64,000 bases of DNA from Rusavskia elegans (Eukaryota > Ascomycota > Lecanoromycetes > Teloschistales > Teloschistaceae): contig SAUG01000015.1 of assembly GCA_011316305.1 (NCBI GenBank), positions 372,001 to 436,000 on the forward strand, read 5' to 3'. Position numbers and translations under genes: made by a program. The notes under the pieces were generated by a model. That model was not told the DNA's origin. It worked only from the letters and a program-made list of their open reading frames with translations, and searched no databases. How positions within the stretch are numbered: the stretch's first letter is position 1; each line of letters begins with the position of its first letter. Below, one piece after another: positions 57,895-64,000 of the stretch.

Positions 57895-59913
57895 TAGATT
57901 GATCGTCGGATCAAATTTCGAATCTAGATTAGCTAATTCGATCCGATCCGAATCGAATCTAAAAACCTAGATTTAATTTATTAAAACTACTAAAACCGCT
58001 AAAATTTCTTTTTCTATATTATAAAATCTAATTTTTTATCAATAATATAGTAATATATCGAAGAAATATATTTATCTAAATCTACTATATCCAGATATAG
58101 ATAACTAGTTAAATAATTTGATAATTTAATAATTTTTTTTATATTTTTACTATCTTCGGTTTCTATTTCTATTTTTTTTGTATCTTTTTTTTACATCTTT
58201 TTTTTATTTTATATCTTTATTTTTATTTTTAATTTCGCTCTAATTAAAGTTAATACTTTTAGCTAAACTTTTATTATTTTCGAATTTAAATATTATTTTT
58301 TATAATAGAGTACTTCTCTACTATATAGTCTTTATAATCAATTTTAAAGATATTATTAGTATTTTTATCTCCTTTTTTATATAAAGACTCTATAGCTATA
58401 TTAGCTGAATTACTACTATAGTTCAATTTTTTATTAAATTTCGACTATTATAATAGAAATTCTAGTATTTTATAGTTTTAAATTCTTTAAAATCGTTATA
58501 ATAGATTATTTATTTTTGGATTAAATTAATAATTAGCACTATATATTAAGTTAAAATCATTCCGTCTATATCTTTAATAGCTATAGTAGATTCGAAAAAA
58601 TATTAGAAAAAAATAATTATAAATTAAATAATTCTATCTATATTTAATATATTATAGCTTGGATGGCGCAGTAACAAACTGGATTATTTGGAAGCCTAAC
58701 GGATCCGCGCTCTATTTCGGAGTTAACGGAATTAATCCAGCGGGTCGTAGGTTCGAATCCCTCGAAAGTTAACCTAATATTTAAGTTTTTTCTATCGACC
58801 AAGTCGATTTTTATATAGAGTTTTAATATAGAAGAATTATTTAGAGGATTTTCTCGGCCTAATCGTTTCTAATCGAGGTAAATTAAATTAATTAAAGTTA
58901 AATAGATTACGGTTTCCCTCTAGATTTTAGTCTAGATCTAGTTTCTTCGAAAGTCCTAAATTAAATTCGCGGTAAATATTTAAATCCAAGTAATTACGTA
59001 ACCTAATCGAATAATATCTCTAATATTAATTCGTAAAAGATAATCAATAATTCAAATGATTAAATCGAATATAAATATATATATATATACTTACAATATT
59101 ATTCTAATATTTTACTTTTTTCCGTTTCTATTTTATTTAATTAAAATTTTTCTATTTTTTTTAGCGAGCTTTATTATAGTGTTAAACTATATAGTATTAT
59201 ATTATATATAAATCAATATCTTTTTTAATTTATATTTCTCTATTATATCATTTTCTAAAAGGTATTCTATTATATAAAAATATTACGAAACCGATTTATA
59301 AAAGTCTAAAAAAGACTGGAAATAATAGAATCGGATAAAAAAAAGAGAAATCAGCTAGTATAAAAATAAATACAATAAATAAAAATATTATATTCCAAAT
59401 AATCTAGCTAATAATATATCGATAGAAATATAAATAAAAAGCTAATACTAATACTTTTCGAAATATCTATTACTGCCAAAATGATTTCGATTATTTCATT
59501 TTAAAATACTATTTACTAGATTATATCATCAAATCTTTAATCCGAAAAAAAGATATATAGTCTAGAATTTTTTAAAGAAAAGATAACGTAAATTATAGCT
59601 ATAATATTATCTAGTATTAAATTAAATATATTACCGCCTTATATTATCTATAATAATTATTATAAATTAAAGTTAAACTTTATTTAAAATAATAATTATT
59701 TTTAAAAACTATAATAATTAACTATTTATTATAATTATAAACCGGATCGAATCGAATTTCTTTTAGTTATTATTATATAATCTAATTCGACTTTTAGTTC
59801 TAGTATTAGAAACCGTTCTAAACCGTTTGATAAATCGAATTAAATTAATTTACTAAAATTTAGATCGAGTTTTCGAAATACCGATAGGAATACGTTTTAA
59901 AATAGCCAGTCAA
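57895..59913 (+). mobile_element. hAT-like TIR element, copy 9 (long, with SINE insertion)
   Basis: The left terminus is TAGATTGATCGTCGG and the right terminus GCCAGTCAA. Flanks ATTATAGA and ACTATAGA form a near-perfect duplication. 57960-58650 parallels copy 4 (43890-44520), then a SINE-like element intervenes, then the hAT-like sequence resumes at about 59090. Without the SINE it is about 1.6 kb. Confidence 0.78.
58653..59080 (+). mobile_element. tRNA-derived SINE-like element, best-preserved copy
   Basis: The head has an A-box-like TGGCGCAGTAAC and a perfect B-box-like GGTTCGAATCCC (about 58752-58763), then the body to about 59060. It is less RIP-mutated than its host. The interrupted hAT-like sequence on either side can be joined by comparison with 44500-44540. 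The tRNA species of origin is not clear. Confidence 0.65.
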
Positions 59914-60048
59914 ACTATAGATTAAAGTAATAAATTTTTAATTTTTATAAAAATAGTAGTATTTCTAAAATAGTATACGTCACTAGATCAGAATATAAAT
60001 ATATTATAGAATTTATTAATATTTTAGAAATATTAGAATATAGCTTAT

Positions 60049-60116
60049 TTAAAAGATATTTAAAAAAGCGAAAAAAGATTATTAAAAGATATTTAAAAAA
60101 GCGAAAAAAGATTAAA
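60049..60116. repeat. 33-bp tandem duplication
   Basis: The unit AAAAGATATTTAAAAAAGCG plus AAAAAAGATTATT occurs twice in a row with almost no difference. The surrounding sequence is unrecognised AT-rich DNA. Confidence 0.85.
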
Positions 60117-61351
60117 ATCCGATATATTAGCGAAGTTATATCAATTAGACGACGAGCTATATTTCTAAATATTTTAACTATATTATTAAAAACTATATAA
60201 CGCGTTTAAAAATCTAATTATTTCTTTTAATAGTAATATTATTATTATATTATATTATATCTATTTATATTGTTATAATATATACAGAATAAATATATTA
60301 ACTATATAATTTACTATACAAATATATAAAAAGTAATAAATATAGCAATTTAAATATTATTTAACTTTAATATTATCTATATATTTCTATATCTTTGTTA
60401 TAGAAATATATATTAAAAGATAATAAAAACGAAAATATTATTAGAATTCGAATCTAGATTTTCTTAAATTAGTAAAATATAATCGAAATTTCAGGTGGAA
60501 TTATAGATCGCTATACTATAATATTAATAAAAATGATAAAATAAATCTTTTCGAATTTTTATTTTTATATAAATAAATTATATAAAATTTTTATTAAACT
60601 ATATTCAATTTTAATTAGACGTAAAAGTCGAAAACTATCAATAATAAATAAATAAATCGAAAACGATATAATGTCGACTAACTAGTAGTAATATAAAATA
60701 ATATTCTATTGAATAAATGTTTTGAATTTTATAATATTATAATTTATATAATTTATTCCGTTGATAAAAAATTATTATAATATTTTAGGTATATAACTAT
60801 CTATTATTTAATATATATATCACTCTTGTTTTATAAATAGTAAAAAGATTATTAATAACGATATTCGTTATATATTTTTATAAAAAACGTCGTTTTAACG
60901 AATATTTATAATATATATTTAAAAAATCGAAAATATTTATTCGATTAAAAAATAGTATAGTTTTTTACATTTAAATAGTTTATAGACAGTAATAATAGAT
61001 ATTGCGAAAGTATAAAACTAATGTAAAATAGCTATAAAATATATACTATATTTAAATAAAAATCGGATATATATTAGAATTTAAATAGATATATTTATAG
61101 TTATGATTATACGGTTTAAACAATCGAATTTTTGGTTTTAATCTATCGATTTAATACTAGAGATACTAATCGATCAAATTACGTAAATATATAAAAATTT
61201 AAATATTTTACCGAGAATTTAATTTTAAAATTTCTGAAAAAATTAGATTTAGACTAAAATTCTTTCAAAAAAACCGTAATCGATTTTACTTTATTATTAA
61301 CTTAAATTATATCGATCGATACGGCGAGACCGACGTAGTTTATTATATATA

Positions 61352-62312
61352 CCGCTCGGAACGGAATATAGAAATTTTCGATCCGAATCCGATCCGAACG
61401 GGTTTAAATCGAGATTAGATCGGATTATATAGATATCGATCCGACTCGAATCGAAACGGGTCGGGTTCGGATAGACTGGCCGTCGAATCGGGTTTCGAAT
61501 CCGGATTTATATCCCGGGTTCGAACCGAATCGATTTCGACTTTTCTAGATACTAAACCGAGTCGGTTCTAATTTTTCTAGATACCGAATTAATTCGATTC
61601 CGGGTTAAACCCGGGATTCTAGATTTAATCTATTAAAATAATTAAAACCTAGTATAAAAGTATATCTCTAGTATAAATAAAATATTTATCTATTAAAAAT
61701 TAATTTAATAAAAGAAAATATATTATCTATAGAAATTATCTATATATAAAATTAATTATTTATATATTTATATATAAACTATAGTATTATATTATAGGAA
61801 TAATAGTAATATATAATATATATAAAGTTAAATAGATTAGATCGGATTTCTATTAGTTTCTATTTTATAATTTAATTTAACTTTTAGTTCTAATTTTAGG
61901 AACCGATTTATACCGTTTAGTAGATCGGGTCGAATCGATTTATTAAAAATCGGGTCGGATTCCCGAAGTACCGACGAGAACCCGTACCGAAGTAGCTAGT
62001 CTAGATTCGGGTCGGGATTTACTAAAAATAGTAATTTTTAGAATTAATTCTAGAAAATTGAATAAAGACGCTAAATTAGTCAAATTGAAACGTTTAGCTT
62101 CTATATATTTAAAAATATATAAAAAGTCTTTATAAACTAGTTTAGCGTCTATATTAGCGCGATAACCAATTAGTTCGTCCTATAAACGAGATAAATCCGC
62201 GAAAATCCGTTTATATTCTAACCCGTTTATATTCCAATTCGAAGATATTTTAACCCGACTCGAATCGAATTAGAAATTCTAGAACTCGATTCGATCTAAC
62301 CCGTTTCGAGGT
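61352..62312 (-). mobile_element. Family B TIR-like element, copy 4, split by hAT-like copy 10
   Basis: It starts CTCGGAACGGAATATAG and ends CCCGTTTCGAGG, an inverted pair. Its two halves join in the order seen in copy 2. The internal segment on the minus strand (about 62225-62110) keeps the GLEYKRIFAD..RL-like reading. Confidence 0.65.
61472..62003 (+). mobile_element. hAT-like TIR element, copy 10 (short, 532 bp)
   Basis: The termini are TAGACTGGCCGTCGAATCGG and GTAGCTAGTCTA. Flanking GGTTCGGA and GATTCGGG differ by two transitions, consistent with RIP. It is the innermost member of a three-level nest. Confidence 0.85.
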
Positions 62313-62877
62313 CCAATTATATATTCTTTCTATATAAAAACTCTATATAAAATTCGACTTTTAGTCGATAGAAAACTTTCAATATTAGTTAGTTTTCGAA
62401 GAATTCGAATCTCCGATCCGTCGGACTTAACCCCGTTAAATCCGAAGGGTTTCAAATCCGCTAGACTTCCAGCTTACGTAGTCTGCTACTATATTATTTA
62501 GATTATAATAATTATATAATATCTAAATATTTTACAGCCAATATTATTAATAAATTATTTTGTTTTAATAATTTCCATTTTATACTAAATAATTCAATTA
62601 AATAGTAGAAAATACTGGAATAATCGATAGCGATCTTTAATTTTACGAGTAATTATATATGATTTTTTCAATATATAAATAAAAGTTTTATTTATAATAT
62701 TACGTTTTTTTAAACCGATTTTACTATTATACGTTTAGAAATTTAGAAATTCAAATCATTATTGTTGAAATGAACAGATATCTTGATATAGTGGAACAAG
62801 CTATAGAAGTAATCCTATCTGTTTAATTAATTAAAGAACAGATAAAAATTCTATACAAAATTTTTAGTTCTTAAATT

Positions 62878-63010
62878 AAACTAGCGCGCTAAAGCTTCGA
62901 TATAGATTATCTAATCTATAATTTTTTAGCGCGAGTTTTTAAAACGATCTATACGTTAAAATTTCGATATAAATTATATAATCTATATCGTTTTAGCGCG
63001 AGCTTTATCT
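62878..63010. repeat. Two related ~65-bp units with TTTAGCGCGAG ends
   Basis: Each unit carries a CTTCGATATAGATTAT or TTTCGATATAAATTAT start, an internal dyad (ATAGATTATCTAATCTATA in the first) and a TTTAGCGCGAG end. Function unknown; possibly part of an LTR. Confidence 0.5.
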
Positions 63011-63239
63011 AAGCTGCCGTATATTTTAATATTTTTACTCGATACGTAGATAATCTTTTATCAAACTACTAGTTTCTACTATCTTCGAACTCTATCTAAA
63101 TTAATAGAATTTTTTTATATCGTAAAGATGGTATGATTATAAACTTCTAGATTCTATTACTATTAAAATCTGAGTAATAAACGGCCTAGATCTAAAAAGA
63201 TTTAAATAACTAGTATTCGGTTCGAATTCCTACTAGTCT

Positions 63240-64000
63240 TTATAGCGAATTGCTTTTTAAACGTTCTATATTAATCTTTAATTAATAGTTTAGTTAAACT
63301 ATCGGCTACTATTTCTATACTCGGTATAAAATCAATAATTATAAAATTATATTCGTATAAATTATAGATATCATAGTAGATTACGTCGATATATTTAAGC
63401 CGGTTATAAATATATTTATTATCTACTACCTCGAGTACTTTTTAGTTATTACCTCTAATTTAGATAGATAAAGTTAATTTATAAATTTTTTCTTCGATAA
63501 TACTAATACGTTTAAGATTATCGTTAATGAATTCGATAAATCTAAAATCTTTTAATAATTACGAAATCTAGAAGCTTTTTTTTATATAGATTAATAATAC
63601 TATATATTCGGCGGTGGTTATTAAAATTATAACTAATTTCTATTTATAGATTTTTATAATATTAGTCTATCGACGAGTATATAGATATAGGCGAAAATAG
63701 ACTTTCTATCGATTAGATTTATTATATAGTCGGAATCGGAAAAACCGGTAATCGTTGAATTTTTATTAGTACTAAATATTAGGTTTTTATTAATAGTCGA
63801 TCGAACGTATTCTATAAGACTTTTTAGAATATATTAGTAATACTTCGCGGGATTATTAAAGTATTAACTAAAGCGTCCGAAAGTAAATATAATATCTGAT
63901 CGAATAAAAATATATATATATATATATATTATACTTCCGATATCCATTTAATATTATTTAGAATTAATACGTTTATCGTTTGATTTTATAGATCGAAGAC
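63240..64000 (-). mobile_element. Ty1/copia pol relic, RNase H region
   Basis: On the minus strand the translation follows copia RNase H in order. It has a segment aligned to the family's pre-RNase H block (IPRSITNIF), then DRKSIFAYIYIL (family DRKSTSGYxFxL), then TTAEYIVL (family TTEAEYxAL) and a following KDFRFIE. There are multiple RIP-type stops. It continues beyond the window end. Confidence 0.8.

Larger units (their letters stand above)
61115..62495 (-). mobile_element. tRNA-derived SINE-like copy, reversed, split by family B copy 4
   Basis: The body (61115-61345) and the head (62320-62495) are the reverse complement of 58653-59080. The head shows AGAATTCGAATCTCCG (reversed B box) and GACTTAACCCCGTTAAATCC. 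The gap between them is exactly filled by family B copy 4. Confidence 0.6.

Overview
This window is nuclear DNA from a filamentous ascomycete (Pezizomycotina). The genes have short introns of about 46-100 nt with GTAWGT-type donors and CTAA-like branch sites. The gene families are fungal (Zn2Cys6 regulator, transportin, UCH37-type deubiquitinase, DUF5672 proteins). The sequence falls sharply into a gene-bearing island (about 8.45-30.64 kb) and two very AT-rich compartments (1-8.45 kb and 30.64-64.0 kb). In the AT-rich parts TpA is abundant, CpA and TpG are rare and CpG survives, which is the pattern left by repeat-induced point mutation (RIP). I cannot name the species.

The island holds nine genes. 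Gene models come from reading splice sites, checking phase and matching family motifs. In order: UCH37-like deubiquitinase (-), Zn2Cys6 transcription factor (-), transportin/Kap104 (-), DUF5672 membrane protein A (-), UDP-glucose 4,6-dehydratase (-), SLC35/TPT-type nucleotide-sugar transporter (+), UDP-4-keto-6-deoxyglucose 3,5-epimerase/4-reductase (-), DUF5672 membrane protein B (+), and a secreted Ser/Thr-rich protein with PAN/apple-like modules (-).

The most interesting unit is 18.76-26.49 kb. The dehydratase and epimerase/reductase together make UDP-L-rhamnose from UDP-glucose. Between them lies a transporter of the family that includes plant UDP-rhamnose/UDP-galactose carriers. They are flanked by two paralogous single-pass DUF5672 proteins that look like Golgi glycosyltransferases. 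I read this as a compact fungal rhamnosylation locus: synthesis, lumenal import and candidate transfer. The secreted mucin-like protein next door could be an acceptor.

The flanks are a graveyard of nested, RIP-damaged transposons. On the left a Ty3/gypsy pol (RT, RNase H, integrase, chromodomain-like tail) is split by a 587-bp TIR element at a TA target; removing the insert restores the frame. On the right I find ten copies of one hAT-like family (TIR about TAGACTGGC, 8-bp target duplications), tRNA-derived SINE-like copies, a second TIR family (B), large elements ending in a shared ~120-bp terminus (T, X, Y), a ~545-bp (AAT)n array and a copia pol relic at the end. Several nests run three or four levels deep, so relative insertion order can be read.
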